Virus record (IMG/VR): IMGVR_UViG_3300023094_000022
Coordinates: 1 to 38,370 of that record
DNA from: a virus
Strand: one strand, 5' to 3'
DNA: 38,370 bases
Below, one piece after another: positions 14,433 to 22,003 of this stretch. Every line of letters starts with the position of its first letter. The first letter of the stretch is position 1. The notes under the pieces are model-generated. The model saw only the letters and a list, made by a program, of their open reading frames with translations, was not told the origin of the DNA and did no database searches. The translations under genes were made by a program, and so were the position numbers.

Positions 14433-14627
14433 ATGAAAGAGATAACAATATACGAGTTTCAGTTAGATAATATAATTGAAGCTTTAAGGATCACGTCAAA
14501 TATTCATAAATGCAGTCAAGGTATAACTTGCCATGATCGACAAGTAAGAGATGCTTTACTTTACGCTAAGAATGCTAAGGAAGGTAATAAAGATACTACC
14601 GTTAGGTTTGGCAAGAATATTGATTAA
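14433..14627 (+). CDS. 64-residue hypothetical protein, last rightward gene
   Basis: Short alpha/beta protein (MKEITIYEFQLDNIIEALRI, CHDRQVRDALLYAKNAKEGN). Its stop overlaps the stop of the convergent lysis gene by 3 bp, with no terminator hairpin visible between, so rightward and leftward transcripts overlap here. Confidence 0.65.
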   Translation: MKEITIYEFQLDNIIEALRITSNIHKCSQGITCHDRQVRDALLYAKNAKEGNKDTTVRFGKNID

Positions 14628-15157
14628 CGCGGCACGCCGTTCGCTAAGGTTGTTATTCCCGCTATAACCTGCCATAACCGCTTCTTGTTGCGTTCGCGTT
14701 TAACCGCCTTATTCAACACTTTACAGCTATCCTTAAGTACAGCTACATTAGCACTATCACCTCTGTAAGCGTTGCGCCATGTGGTTATTAAGGTGTCTTG
14801 TTCTGCTGATATATCCTGAAGCATGCCAATGTAAATATTCTGTGCCATTAAAGCCTCGTCACAAGTCGCTACCGCTTCTCTAAATATTGTATCGCGTATT
14901 GTATCGGTTTTAGATTTAAAGCGGTTCCAGTCGCCTAATTTCTTATAAACTGTATCGTGTTGAACGGTTGCTTTAATCTTCTTTTCAGCTACCTTATACC
15001 CCTGATCATATCCTGATTTAGCTATTGAATCGGTGTTGATTAGTTTAGGTAGTGGTCGCTCTGGCCTCTCACACCCCTTCCAAAACAGCAATGCGCATAG
15101 AGCGGCTATAGTTAATAGGAGAAAATATATTGTTGTGCGGGGGTGGGGAGTTTGCAT
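14624..15157 (-). CDS. membrane-anchored spanin-like (Rz-like) protein
   Basis: 177 residues from ATG 15157 (MQTPHPRTTIYFLLLTIAAL); the frame is open to 15205 but that would run into the ncRNA promoter. One N-terminal transmembrane helix, then a long, polar, charged helical domain rich in Lys/Asp (YKKLGDWNRFKSKTDTIRDT). This arrangement, next to holin-like and DUF5675 genes, is what an inner-membrane spanin looks like. No sequence signature proves it; an outer-membrane partner is not obvious. Confidence 0.6.
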   Translation of the reverse strand: MQTPHPRTTIYFLLLTIAALCALLFWKGCERPERPLPKLINTDSIAKSGYDQGYKVAEKKIKATVQHDTVYKKLGDWNRFKSKTDTIRDTIFREAVATCDEALMAQNIYIGMLQDISAEQDTLITTWRNAYRGDSANVAVLKDSCKVLNKAVKRERNKKRLWQVIAGITTLANGVPR

Positions 15158-15182
15158 ATTATAAAAGTAATGATTATTTTTG
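15151..15182 (+). promoter_or_regulatory. plus-strand promoter of the tRNA-like ncRNA
   Basis: TTTG (15151-15154), 20 bp, TATTTTTG (15175-15182): an exact match to TTTG-N20-TAnnTTTG, pointing away from the lysis operon. The start would be at about 15189. It overlaps the start codon of the leftward spanin-like gene. Confidence 0.75.
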
Positions 15183-15188
15183 AATCCG

Positions 15189-15415
15189 TAATAAAATGCC
15201 ATCATAGTTTAATTGATAGAACGCACTCGAAAAGAATGGAGTAATTAACCGGACTAGTAAAGTGAGGTGAGGGTTTGAGTCCCTCTGAAGGTTGCTCGAA
15301 ATGTAGGTTTAACAACCGAATAACGAGGCGTCAAATTACCACGCCTACAATGCTTAATAGCAAGAGATTTCGAGGGTTTGATTATTTAAGGCCCGTGTAA
15401 TAGCGGGCTTTTTAT
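15189..15415 (+). ncRNA. about 225-nt structured RNA with tRNA-like 5' domain
   Basis: Has its own promoter and terminator and no ORF of note. The 5' domain (15198-15293) folds like a tRNA: acceptor GCCATCA/TGAAGGT (one mismatch), D-arm GTTT/GAAC, T-arm GAGGG-TTTGAGT-CCCTC with a 7-nt loop near the TTCRANT consensus. The anticodon arm is abnormal (ACTC/GAGT with a 10-nt loop, no U33) and no CCA is encoded. The 3' domain is closed by CTCGAAAT/ATTTCGAG (15295-15302, 15367-15374) around hairpins GGTT/AACC, AGGCGT/ACGCCT and TGCT/AGCA. It lies antisense to any leftward read-through from 15412 to 15157. Not a tRNA I can assign. Confidence 0.6.
15391..15415 (+). terminator. rho-independent terminator of the ncRNA
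   Basis: GCCCG (15391-15395), 8-nt loop, CGGGC (15404-15408), then TTTTT. It ends the plus-strand RNA against the stop of the leftward gene 15412-15600. Confidence 0.8.
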
Positions 15416-15600
15416 TGCCTACCAGTTAAATCAAAACAAGAATTACATAACTTTACTTCTAATGGAATTATTTTACCGTTTGCTTTCATTGCAAATTGAT
15501 TATTTTTCGTGTAAATAGTATCTTCACACGCTTCGCATTTAGAAAGATCACATTCGGTTTTTATTGTAATTACCTGTATAGTTAAATTTACCTCCGCCAT
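15412..15600 (-). CDS. 62-residue zinc-ribbon protein
   Basis: MAEVNLTIQVITIKTECDLS opens it; CEACEDT (about 22-28) and LCNSCFD (about 51-57) form a CxxC...CxxC pair typical of a small zinc-binding treble-clef or ribbon. It sits one base before the holin-like gene. The role is unknown; it may bind nucleic acid. Confidence 0.7.
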   Translation of the reverse strand: MAEVNLTIQVITIKTECDLSKCEACEDTIYTKNNQFAMKANGKIIPLEVKLCNSCFDLTGRQ

Positions 15601-15601
15601 T

Positions 15602-15868
15602 TTACTTCACCTCAGTCTCTTCTTTAGCCTCGCTCTTCAGTACATTGTTTTTCTCTACTGCCCTGATAACAATAAGAGAAGTAATGAACCCTAGAATGAT
15701 AGGCAACACAGCTAAGAAATTATTTGTATTGGTGTAAATGAATAATAACACAGCTCCAACGGTAGCGTATAAAGCAGCTATCATTTTCTTAATCGAATAA
15801 CCATCGGGGCCGCCTGTTAAGCCTTCCCAACATTTAGTCCATACTGTGTATATGCCGTAGTTTTTCAT
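15602..15868 (-). CDS. holin-like membrane protein
   Basis: 88 residues, two hydrophobic helices (KKMIAALYATVGAVLLFIYT and FLAVLPIILGFITSLIVIRA) with a charged C-terminal tail (SEAKEETEVK). Overlaps the DUF5675 gene by ATGA and precedes a spanin-like gene, so a holin or its antagonist is a reasonable inference; there is no holin-family motif I can name. Confidence 0.6.
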   Translation of the reverse strand: MKNYGIYTVWTKCWEGLTGGPDGYSIKKMIAALYATVGAVLLFIYTNTNNFLAVLPIILGFITSLIVIRAVEKNNVLKSEAKEETEVK

Positions 15869-16284
15869 TTCTTAATAGTTATCCAAACATCTTCCCCAGC
15901 CTTTAGTGCTGCGTTAATCTTGTCGTTTAAGTTTATAAATGCAGTACGTGAGTTACCAACCGAATCAATGCCTTTTACAGTTCCAGGTAATAAGCAACCC
16001 TCAGTGTCTTCTGGTTTATTTCCACTGTGTATGCGAATACCTTCGAATCCTGGGACGTTTAATAATTGTGGCAAGTAAACATCTTTTCCGGCCAGCTTAC
16101 TAAACCTGTTCGATAACGTTACAACTATTTTATACTTTCCGTATGGTATAGCAGTTTGACCGTGAATCTTTGCGCCCTCTCTTACAACGTCTTCACATAT
16201 CCAGCATTCCGGCGTACCGTTAATATCCAATTGGCCTAGCGTAGCCTTGCTGGTAAATTCTTTACGGGTGAGGGTTAGTTTCAT
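15865..16284 (-). CDS. DUF5675 family protein, probable cell-wall-active enzyme
   Basis: 139 residues matching DUF5675, frequent in Bacteroidota phages. Conserved stretches are KLTLTRKEFTSKATLGQLDI, PECWICEDVVREG, AIPYGKYKIVVTLSNRF and GIRIHSGNKPEDTEGCLL. The HSGN...EGC pattern (H86, S87, C97) resembles the His/Cys geometry of YkuD-type L,D-transpeptidases, so peptidoglycan cleavage or modification is inferred, not shown. It lies between two membrane proteins in what looks like the lysis cassette and is the best endolysin candidate. Confidence 0.75.
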   Translation of the reverse strand: MKLTLTRKEFTSKATLGQLDINGTPECWICEDVVREGAKIHGQTAIPYGKYKIVVTLSNRFSKLAGKDVYLPQLLNVPGFEGIRIHSGNKPEDTEGCLLPGTVKGIDSVGNSRTAFINLNDKINAALKAGEDVWITIKK

Positions 16285-16574
16285 CTTTTGCGTGGTTTAA
16301 TTACAATAGGATCAGGCTTTATAAACTCTTCTATATCTTCAATACGTGAAGCGTTAAATTCTGCCTGATTACGAATACCATTAATATCAATTTGCATGAT
16401 CTTATCAGTGTTTCGCAAGTCCTGAATTTCCGATTTCATGTTGTTAAATCCGGCTGTTATAGCCGCCTGAGTTGTGTAGTACTGTATTAAAACAGTAGCT
16501 ATAAACCCGCATATTGCAACAACGACTACAGCCGCCTTACTTATTGGTATTGTTATGTTTTCCGTCGACGGCAT
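16281..16574 (-). CDS. single-span membrane protein with coiled-coil tail
   Basis: 97 residues. N-terminal helix KAAVVVVAICGFIATVLIQY, then a coil (FNNMKSEIQDLRNTDKIMQI) and a basic proline tail (IKPDPIVIKPRKR). The architecture fits an N-in/C-out or pinholin-type lysis accessory. Its start lies 38 bp inside the upstream gene. Confidence 0.65.
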   Translation of the reverse strand: MPSTENITIPISKAAVVVVAICGFIATVLIQYYTTQAAITAGFNNMKSEIQDLRNTDKIMQIDINGIRNQAEFNASRIEDIEEFIKPDPIVIKPRKR

Positions 16575-16914
16575 AAAAGTATTTCTTGTAACCTAAAATT
16601 AAAGATGCGATTATAAACAAGACGTCCATGCCGTGAAACTCATCTTTACCTAAGCTTTTAAGGAATAAAAACTTCTCTAAGATGCTCGCGAATAACATAC
16701 TAATCAGTACGTAAATCCCTAATTTAATTTCTTTGGGTAGTTCGTCAGTTAAGAGAGCTACTTTACATAACAGGAAAATAGTCACATCAAATAAGATAAA
16801 TCTTACTGCATTCCAGTAATCAATGTCTTTTATTGATGGATAAATCAATTCGCATATTCCGTACGATGCCGGATATAAAATTAAAGCTGCTATGAAGTAT
16901 ATCAATCTCTTCAC
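16537..16914 (-). CDS. four-helix membrane protein (possible holin)
   Basis: 125 residues with about four hydrophobic segments (LIYFIAALILYPASYGICEL, VRFILFDVTIFLLCKVALL, GIYVLISMLFASILEKFLFL, MDVLFIIASLILGY). Basic C-terminus. Probable holin or membrane factor of the lysis cassette. It stops where the next ORF has already begun. Confidence 0.65.
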   Translation of the reverse strand: MKRLIYFIAALILYPASYGICELIYPSIKDIDYWNAVRFILFDVTIFLLCKVALLTDELPKEIKLGIYVLISMLFASILEKFLFLKSLGKDEFHGMDVLFIIASLILGYKKYFYAVDGKHNNTNK

Positions 16915-17102
16915 TAGTTAACATATTCAAACACGTGTTTTACAGTACCGCCACCTTTAGTAGGACTAACGTTTTGATTTACTTCTAACACACCGTTAAA
17001 TACTGATACTAATTCCGCGTCACTCATAACTCCGCCATGAGATACTAAAGTGTCGATTTTTGCAATAAGGGCGTTTTTGTAAGCTGTTTTGTCTGGATTC
17101 AT
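16914..17102 (-). CDS. 62-residue hypothetical protein
   Basis: A short, mainly helical protein (MNPDKTAYKNALIAKIDTLV, then SDAELVSVFNGVLEVNQNV). One-base overlap with the membrane protein downstream. Not recognised. Confidence 0.65.
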   Translation of the reverse strand: MNPDKTAYKNALIAKIDTLVSHGGVMSDAELVSVFNGVLEVNQNVSPTKGGGTVKHVFEYVN

Positions 17103-17115
17103 TTGTGTCTATTTT

Positions 17116-17433
17116 TTATTGGTTAAATTTTTCGTAAATTGTAATGTATTCTTTTGTTAACTTCTCTTCTTTGTCCCAGCGTTGGATAGATGTTTTGATA
17201 ACCTCTAATTCCTTTTCACTGAACTCTACTTCAAAAGACTCAGGAACGTCTTTAGGATTCCAGCGAAGCCCTCCTGTTTCCGTTGGCGTTACACCGTATT
17301 TTTCAATCTCTTCAACGGTTAATTCAACTTTAGAAGTGATTGACTTATTCATTATAAGCCCTACGTAGTTACCTGTCTCAGGTAGAATGTTTGGAAGTAT
17401 TACGCGTTCCAATAGCGTTAGTTGTTTTTTCAT
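17116..17433 (-). CDS. 105-residue hypothetical protein, possible fibre chaperone
   Basis: Acidic helical protein (MKKQLTLLERVILPNILPET; KVELTVEEIEKYGVTPTETG; VEFSEKELEVIKTSIQRWDK). This type of small acidic protein recurs beside phage fibre genes. ATGA overlap with the upstream gene. Function inferred from position only. Confidence 0.65.
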   Translation of the reverse strand: MKKQLTLLERVILPNILPETGNYVGLIMNKSITSKVELTVEEIEKYGVTPTETGGLRWNPKDVPESFEVEFSEKELEVIKTSIQRWDKEEKLTKEYITIYEKFNQ

Positions 17434-17678
17434 AATCCTAGTTTTTGCGAAGCTACGGAAATAATTGTATTTCTGCTAACGTTAGGGTTATAATTTGGAG
17501 ATTCGTTTATAGTAATCCAACGTGTTTCTCCTTGTCCGGCCTCGCCGAATGAAACAAGTATTTCAAACTTATTACCATCTGCTCGCATTTGCTCCCAGTT
17601 AATAACATTTGTTTGAACTGTTTCTGAAGGAACTAATACAACCGTCTTTACTGAACCTAATGGGAATGTGTCTATCAT
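17430..17678 (-). CDS. 82-residue hypothetical protein
   Basis: Beta-rich: FPLGSVKTVVLVPSETVQTN, EILVSFGEAGQGETRWITIN. It overlaps both neighbours by 4 bp. Likely a small fibre-associated or baseplate factor judging by position; no family recognised. Confidence 0.65.
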   Translation of the reverse strand: MIDTFPLGSVKTVVLVPSETVQTNVINWEQMRADGNKFEILVSFGEAGQGETRWITINESPNYNPNVSRNTIISVASQKLGL

Positions 17679-18295
17679 TTTTCTGAAACTAATATGTTAA
17701 CCTCGCGTCCGTTTACATTTGAGTACGTTGGTAATAATCCTAAAACATCACTCCTTAACTCTACCTTATAACTACATGAAGTAGTTGTAGGTGCTGCTGC
17801 TGGAATTATCGTTTCTTTATTCCCAGTACCAAAACCTCCAGTGTATTGAATATTAGGAACTACAGGGAATGCGGCAAATGTAAATGTAACTATCCCTAAA
17901 CTGTTTGTTGTCGCTGTCATTGGAATCTGACGTTTAACAGTACTCACCGGCGACCTTTTAAGATACCCGTTATTATCTACCCATAATTGTGAAGTTGGAG
18001 TGCCGTCATTTCTGGTAGACGAATAGCGGTCTAATTTAATTGTATTGGTACTGATTTGAAAGTAACAACCGTTAGTTACTCCAATACTGTCTTTTACTTT
18101 ATATAAAAGTTTACCGCTCCATGCGCCTGTATAATAGCATGCGGAGTCTACCGGAATAAACATCGGTGAGAATTGAGCTTTTCCGTTTGTGATAATAGTC
18201 GAAAATCCTGCTGTTGCCGTTATAGTAGGATGCTCTACTGCAAAAACAAATAGTTTTACAAACGGTAATAATAGTAATAGTTTTATTTTTTTCAT
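17675..18295 (-). CDS. secreted-type tail or adhesion protein with signal peptide
   Basis: 206 residues. A clear N-terminal signal peptide (MKKIKLLLLLPFVKLFVFAV) is followed by a beta-rich body (FSTIITNGKAQFSPMFIPVD, ATTNSLGIVTFTFAAFPVVP). A Sec signal is unexpected for a virion part, which assembles in the cytoplasm, so it may be a host-envelope product. It follows the tail fibre gene by 11 bp. Confidence 0.6.
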   Translation of the reverse strand: MKKIKLLLLLPFVKLFVFAVEHPTITATAGFSTIITNGKAQFSPMFIPVDSACYYTGAWSGKLLYKVKDSIGVTNGCYFQISTNTIKLDRYSSTRNDGTPTSQLWVDNNGYLKRSPVSTVKRQIPMTATTNSLGIVTFTFAAFPVVPNIQYTGGFGTGNKETIIPAAAPTTTSCSYKVELRSDVLGLLPTYSNVNGREVNILVSEK

Positions 18296-18306
18296 GTTTG
18301 TGTTTT

Positions 18307-20763
18307 TTAAGCTCCTATAATAATAAAATAATCTACTGTTCTTGTATCTGTTGGACTGCTTGAAGTTACTGTAAATCCAGACCCTGCGTTCTTTGTAACG
18401 GATAAATAACCAGGAGATCCAGATGTACCGTTCCCCGTTACAAATACCCTGTACAACGCACTCATAGCTGTTATCCCTGTTACTGTAGCTGTACCACCCG
18501 TAAGCGTTACGGTTCCGGAAAGTCCCCCTGATCCTTCACGTATACATAAACCTCTACCTAGCGTTGCTAACAATAATTGACCGTTAGCCCTTATAGCGTA
18601 GTTGTTTGTAATTGTAATATTTGTACTTGCTAACGGTTCACTGAATTGATTCCCATAAGCGTTTGTAATAACAGAAGCACCAACCGCTGTATAAACAACC
18701 TGTCCCCAATCGTTTTCAGACTGATCTACAATGTTACCTGTAGCCCATTGGCGAGAACCTCCGATTAATCTAAATCCGCTTATTGATGTTGAAGCAGTTT
18801 GATTTGTATCATTTGGTTTAGTTATAGAGAACGCTGGATTTGCTCCTGAAGTTCTTGCTGCTGGATTGAATTGTGAAAATCCTGTCCATGTATTTGCCCC
18901 TGCTAAATACGCAAGTGTTCCGGTTCCTGATGGAATAGTAGCGTTGCTTGTAGCTGTTGAAGTTAAAGTAAGTGCAAACGCCCCCGCTGTAATCAAAGAA
19001 GATCCGGTAACAAGCGTTAATGTTGCTGAAGTAGTTGGCTGCGTAATCGTAACTTTATTAACTCCAGTAACTTGTATTTGACCATTAAAACCAGCTGCCC
19101 AATTGTTTGTTATAATTGCATTTGTTCCTTGAATAGGCGGCTCAACATATAAGCCGTACGCGTTCGTAATTGTAGAAGATCCACTAAAGTTGTAGGTAGT
19201 GGCAAGTAAAGATATTTCTTTCTGAGTAGGAATAGCTCCAGATAACCAAGTTCTTGATGAGGCTTGATATGATAACCCTACAATAGCAGTAGACGCTGTT
19301 TGCCCCGTGTTGCTTGTAGGTGTAAAAACAAAACTTCCAACTATACCAGAAGTAGTAGGCGGGTTTATTCTTAAACGCTCGTTCGCCGCTAAAGTTCCAC
19401 CTGTAAACATTACTATAGCATTAGCGGTAGATGTTCCCAAAAGCATATTACCGCCATTAGAATATAAGTAACTTGCTAAAGACCCGCCTATGGTAAATGT
19501 TCCGTCTGAGAAAGCAGAGCTATTAATACCTAAGTTTACAAAGTTAGTGGTATCTGTTCCATTATTTGCAGTAGCTACGTAGTCAGTACTTGCAGCTGTT
19601 CCAGAGCTTAAGTTTTGATAGTTTACCTGAGTAAACGCATTAACGTTATCGTAAACTTGTAGTTTTGTGTTTGCAAAAGCACCAGAGTTACCATTAACGT
19701 ACAGTAAGTTATTTGTAGTATCGTAAAAAAGTTTAGTTGGAACTTCAGTAATTCCACTTCCGCTACCTATAACAACCGCACCAGCTGTTATCGCTGGAGT
19801 TGATACATCACTCAAATAAGCAATAGTATTTCGGGTTCCACTCGCCCCAGTGTAGTATGCTCTGTTTGCATTGTCTACTTCCCATAAACCGATTTCAGGA
19901 GTACCAACTAAAGCGGCCCCAACAACGCCCATTTTTAAAGGGCCTGTTCCTGCTATTGAAGTTCCTGCTGCGAGCTGTAAAAGAGCTGTTGGTGTTGACG
20001 AAACGCCGCCAACATACATTCTATTTGTAACCTCGACACTTCCTCCAGTATAACCCTTAAACATTGGAGATAGCGCTGGATTAAATATGCCAAAATAATT
20101 TACTGTATTCGAAGTGAAAGAACAACCCGCTAACATAGCCCCGCCACCTGGGCCAAAAGCTTTATAAGAGGTGAGAATTAATCCAGTATAAAAGTCTGTC
20201 GGAGCCTGTAAGGTCAACACTTGCCCGTACTGATCTACCGCCTGCACAACCATAGCGCCAACACTAGATGTATAGTCTATTGTCGTTGCTGTTATTTTAA
20301 AACTAGCTCCAGCAGCAGCACTATTTATTAATAGAGATTGATTTGCAAAAGTCAGATTAGCGCTCCCGCCTAAAGTATCTGCACCAGTGCCAACACCGAC
20401 ATAAGTAGAAATTAACGTAGCTGTACCGCTTACAATAATATCACCACTGCCAAGTAGAGAAACTCCGTTAATACTTTTGATATTAGTTCCGCTTACCAGG
20501 GTTGCTTGTTTTGCGTTGAGAGCCGTTTGTAAATCCGTTTGATTCGATAACGTTCCTGTTATTGATCCCCATGTACCTCCGCCAGAACTTCCACCTAAAA
20601 AAGCCAAAGCGCTTAATACCGTAACACCGTCACCTATTTTGTAGGTTCCGGTTTGTAAATAGTCTACCCTTTGACCAAGTTTTAAAACCAGATTTGGGTT
20701 GGCATTGAACCAAGCTAAATTTTTATATCCAAGCTGAACGCTTGCGTAAATTTCTCCTGCCAT
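18307..20763 (-). CDS. tail fibre / receptor-binding protein
   Basis: 818 residues. The N-terminus (QLGYKNLAWFNANPNLVLKL ... YKIGDGVTVLSALAFLG, 10-55) is the MTD-like tail-attachment domain with its GDG signature. Next TDLQTALNAKQATLVSG, a segment typical of phage fibres, and then about 700 residues of Ser/Thr/Gly/Asn-rich, beta-repeat sequence without motifs I can name. The C-terminal part ends in a beta-sandwich-like run (SAGFTVTSSSPTDTRTVDYF-like region). It probably binds the host surface. No reverse transcriptase or variable repeat, so no diversity-generating element is seen. Confidence 0.8.
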   Translation of the reverse strand: MAGEIYASVQLGYKNLAWFNANPNLVLKLGQRVDYLQTGTYKIGDGVTVLSALAFLGGSSGGGTWGSITGTLSNQTDLQTALNAKQATLVSGTNIKSINGVSLLGSGDIIVSGTATLISTYVGVGTGADTLGGSANLTFANQSLLINSAAAGASFKITATTIDYTSSVGAMVVQAVDQYGQVLTLQAPTDFYTGLILTSYKAFGPGGGAMLAGCSFTSNTVNYFGIFNPALSPMFKGYTGGSVEVTNRMYVGGVSSTPTALLQLAAGTSIAGTGPLKMGVVGAALVGTPEIGLWEVDNANRAYYTGASGTRNTIAYLSDVSTPAITAGAVVIGSGSGITEVPTKLFYDTTNNLLYVNGNSGAFANTKLQVYDNVNAFTQVNYQNLSSGTAASTDYVATANNGTDTTNFVNLGINSSAFSDGTFTIGGSLASYLYSNGGNMLLGTSTANAIVMFTGGTLAANERLRINPPTTSGIVGSFVFTPTSNTGQTASTAIVGLSYQASSRTWLSGAIPTQKEISLLATTYNFSGSSTITNAYGLYVEPPIQGTNAIITNNWAAGFNGQIQVTGVNKVTITQPTTSATLTLVTGSSLITAGAFALTLTSTATSNATIPSGTGTLAYLAGANTWTGFSQFNPAARTSGANPAFSITKPNDTNQTASTSISGFRLIGGSRQWATGNIVDQSENDWGQVVYTAVGASVITNAYGNQFSEPLASTNITITNNYAIRANGQLLLATLGRGLCIREGSGGLSGTVTLTGGTATVTGITAMSALYRVFVTGNGTSGSPGYLSVTKNAGSGFTVTSSSPTDTRTVDYFIIIGA

Positions 20764-21362
20764 TATGGTAACGGATCTATAACAATGTTATCTGTATTAT
20801 TGTCAATCGTGTCAATTATTGATCGTATTCGTTTTACTCCGAATCTTTGCCCTACCGGTAATCTGTATAATATTTCTCCTGTATCTTCATCAACTATAAA
20901 CGCCACATTTGCATTTTCATCTACATGTACTCCGTTCATTGGGATCATACAAGCGTTAAAATCAATTACCTGACTAAGCGTTAAAGTAAATTCAACTCCA
21001 GTTGCTAGGTCTTCTAGTTGCCATTGTACAGGGGTAATTATAGCCTCCTCGTTAGCTGTTAATGGTTGGGCAAATTTAGTGTTATAGAAATATGTTATAA
21101 AGTCTAAAGCGATAGTAGTGCAATCACTTATTATCTCTCTATCGTTTAGGGTTTTCCCTTCTAAATTCGGCCTGTCAAATATTCTAACCTTATACGGGAA
21201 AGTTATATTCTTGCCACTCACAACCGCATCTAAAGGCTCAACAATTACAGTGCGGTAATCAGGCGCTACAGTTGGCAGTTCATCAAAGAAACAACTTTCG
21301 ATCTGCTTGTGAGCAATCGTTAAGTCTATTATCATTTGATCTATCTGGTTCCGTGTATACAC
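20763..21362 (-). CDS. 199-residue structural protein of unknown function
   Basis: GTG start (MYTRNQIDQMIIDLTIAHKQ) inside a short basic gene. Mixed beta protein with YRTVIVEPLDAVVSGKNITF and LSQVIDFNACMIPMNGVHVD. One base overlaps the tail fibre start. Position between portal region and fibre suggests a connector, adaptor or fibre-linking role; family not recognised. Confidence 0.65.
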   Translation of the reverse strand: MYTRNQIDQMIIDLTIAHKQIESCFFDELPTVAPDYRTVIVEPLDAVVSGKNITFPYKVRIFDRPNLEGKTLNDREIISDCTTIALDFITYFYNTKFAQPLTANEEAIITPVQWQLEDLATGVEFTLTLSQVIDFNACMIPMNGVHVDENANVAFIVDEDTGEILYRLPVGQRFGVKRIRSIIDTIDNNTDNIVIDPLP

Positions 21363-21432
21363 TTATTTTGTCTTTGTTTTTCTTTAGATATTCGATTAGC
21401 TTCTTTTCGTTTCTTTTTTTTCTCTTATCCAT
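21283..21432 (-). CDS. 49-residue basic microprotein
   Basis: ATG 21432 overlaps the upstream stop (21425) and the frame runs 80 bp into the next gene. It starts MDKRKKRNEKKLIEYLKKNK, very basic. The overlap into the next gene makes it doubtful; its alternative is an untranslated spacer of 62 bp. Confidence 0.35.
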   Translation of the reverse strand: MDKRKKRNEKKLIEYLKKNKDKISVYTEPDRSNDNRLNDCSQADRKLFL

Positions 21433-22003
21433 AGTTATTTGGTAAACCATTATTAGGACGATCTCTATAAGTTGTATCTTCCAAAAAAATATCCACATCG
21501 TAAGTGCTTGTAGCTGGCATCTTTGAGTTTAGATTAACCGCCGTGTAGAATGCGGGGTACTTAGTAGGATTAGCTCTTATGTAGTCTAACATTAACTGCC
21601 CTTTGCTTTCAGCTTTATTTTTCCAGTAGTCTGCTAGTTTCCAAATATCAGCCGTTTCTGCTGATTGGCTATTCTCTGTAGTTCTAACTTGCACTCCCGC
21701 ATTCATCATTCTAAATTTTAGGGTAACACAGAGTTCCTTAGCTACGTATAAAGCAATAATCTTTTTAATGTATGTATCAAGTAAATACTTATTGTCTGTG
21801 CTTAGTCCTGAAAAAGGTGCAACAGGCGAAGATTGAATCTGTGTAATTATCTGATTGTACAAATCAGTTCCGGTTAATATCGGCATGATAATATCCGTTT
21901 GAATATCTTCAATCATAGGACGCACCTTAGAGTAATCTACGTTATCATCAATAACTGAGTTAGAGATAAGATAAGCCTGATCTATAAGTAATATCGTTGC
22001 CAT
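21425..22003 (-). CDS. 192-residue virion protein (connector-like)
   Basis: Opens MATILLIDQAYLISNSVIDD and then DYSKVRPMIEDIQTDIIMPI, LDTYIKKIIALYVAKELCVT, WKLADYWKNKAESKGQLMLD. The order of helices resembles phage head-tail connector proteins encoded after the portal in Bacteroidota phages. Directly coupled (1 bp) to the portal-like gene. Inferred from pattern and position. Confidence 0.6.
   Translation of the reverse strand: MATILLIDQAYLISNSVIDDNVDYSKVRPMIEDIQTDIIMPILTGTDLYNQIITQIQSSPVAPFSGLSTDNKYLLDTYIKKIIALYVAKELCVTLKFRMMNAGVQVRTTENSQSAETADIWKLADYWKNKAESKGQLMLDYIRANPTKYPAFYTAVNLNSKMPATSTYDVDIFLEDTTYRDRPNNGLPNNYG

Noticed and set aside
15198-15293. Ordinary tRNA gene
   Set aside because: Acceptor, D- and T-arms fit, but the anticodon loop has 10 bases and no U33, one acceptor pair is mismatched, and no amino acid can be assigned.
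18866-20053. Plus-strand open frames inside the tail fibre gene
   Set aside because: They run antisense to a strong coding gene and reflect its Thr/Val-rich codons.
18307-20763. Diversity-generating retroelement, suggested by the MTD-like fibre domain
   Set aside because: No reverse transcriptase gene and no template/variable repeat pair are seen anywhere in the window.
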